A DNA stretch of 38,056 nt from an uncultured bacterium (GTDB lineage Bacteria; Bacteroidota; Bacteroidia; Chitinophagales; Chitinophagaceae). Shown in pieces: positions 37,698-38,056 of the stretch (its first letter is position 1; every line of letters starts with the position of its first letter). The notes beneath the pieces were generated by a model. It saw only the letters and a list, made by a program, of their open reading frames with translations. It searched no databases and had not been told where the DNA came from. The stretch covers positions 1-38,056 of the forward strand of contig CAITQQ010000393.1 in the NCBI GenBank assembly GCA_903894575.1, given 5' to 3'. Made by a program: the position numbers and the translations under genes.

Positions 37698-38056
37698 CTA
37701 ACCCTTAAACGCTTTCCACCCCTGTGCAGTAACATCGTAAGTGTTACCACCCTTGCTTTTGAATTTGGCACCTTCTTCTGCATCGGTGATGTAACCGATT
37801 ACACTGATCTGCTCGTTCAGGGTCAGCTTTTCGTAATCGTCCTGCTTGATGGTGAAGACCAGTTCATAATCTTCGCCTCCGCTGAGGGCACAGGCGGTAG
37901 GGTCTATTTCAAATATGTAGGCCGCCATTCTTGCATCTTCTGCAATTGGAAGTTTTTCTTCATAAATAACACAGCCAACCCCACTTTTTTCACAGATATG
38001 GAGCAGTTCAGAACTGAGTCCATCGCTGATGTCCATCATGGATGTCGGAAGAATAT
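37698..38056 (-). CDS. thiL: Thiamine-monophosphate kinase, C-terminal part (truncated by window end)
   Basis: MMDISDGLSSELLHICEKSGVGCVIYEEKLPI...ALSGGEDYELVFTI is characteristic of ThiL. Confidence 0.92.
   Translation of the reverse strand, partial: ILPTSMMDISDGLSSELLHICEKSGVGCVIYEEKLPIAEDARMAAYIFEIDPTACALSGGEDYELVFTIKQDDYEKLTLNEQISVIGYITDAEEGAKFKSKGGNTYDVTAQGWKAFKG

Noticed and set aside
1-38056. CRISPR array, tRNA or rRNA genes
   Set aside because: No regularly spaced short repeats with unique spacers, no cloverleaf-like or rRNA-like sequence recognised by eye.

Overview
This looks like a Bacteroidota chromosome segment, probably Chitinophagaceae-like. The taxonomic call is inferred from gene families and TAnnTTTG-type promoters. 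Most of it is housekeeping genes: ybeY, feoA, nadD, asnS, rho, mnmH-selD, feoB, a SurA/PpiD-like PPIase, kdsB, dnaN, recX, thiL (partial). Three regions stand out. (1) The AT-rich gap at about 17,021-17,606 carries a cluster of DnaA-box-like 9-mers, including two perfect TTATNCACA matches, plus a 21-bp direct repeat. dnaN lies about 4.3 kb away and two perfect parS palindromes (TGTTCCACGTGGAACA) about 16.5 kb away, so this is a good candidate for the chromosomal replication origin. (2) A ~386-bp tandem duplication at 1-~790 contains parS sites and long imperfect palindromes. (3) A tightly packed six-gene operon at 24,541-34,406 has two beta-propeller/Y_Y_Y/TM/SpoIIE-PP2C sensors, an RsbW-like kinase, a STAS antagonist, a GAF-PAS-class III nucleotide cyclase-HD protein and a TMEM175-like channel. 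The HD domain has a motif resembling the class I cyclic-nucleotide phosphodiesterase signature (YHxxxHxxDV). I propose that this operon is a partner-switching pathway with cyclic-nucleotide output rather than sigma-factor output; it is the best candidate here for an undescribed system.
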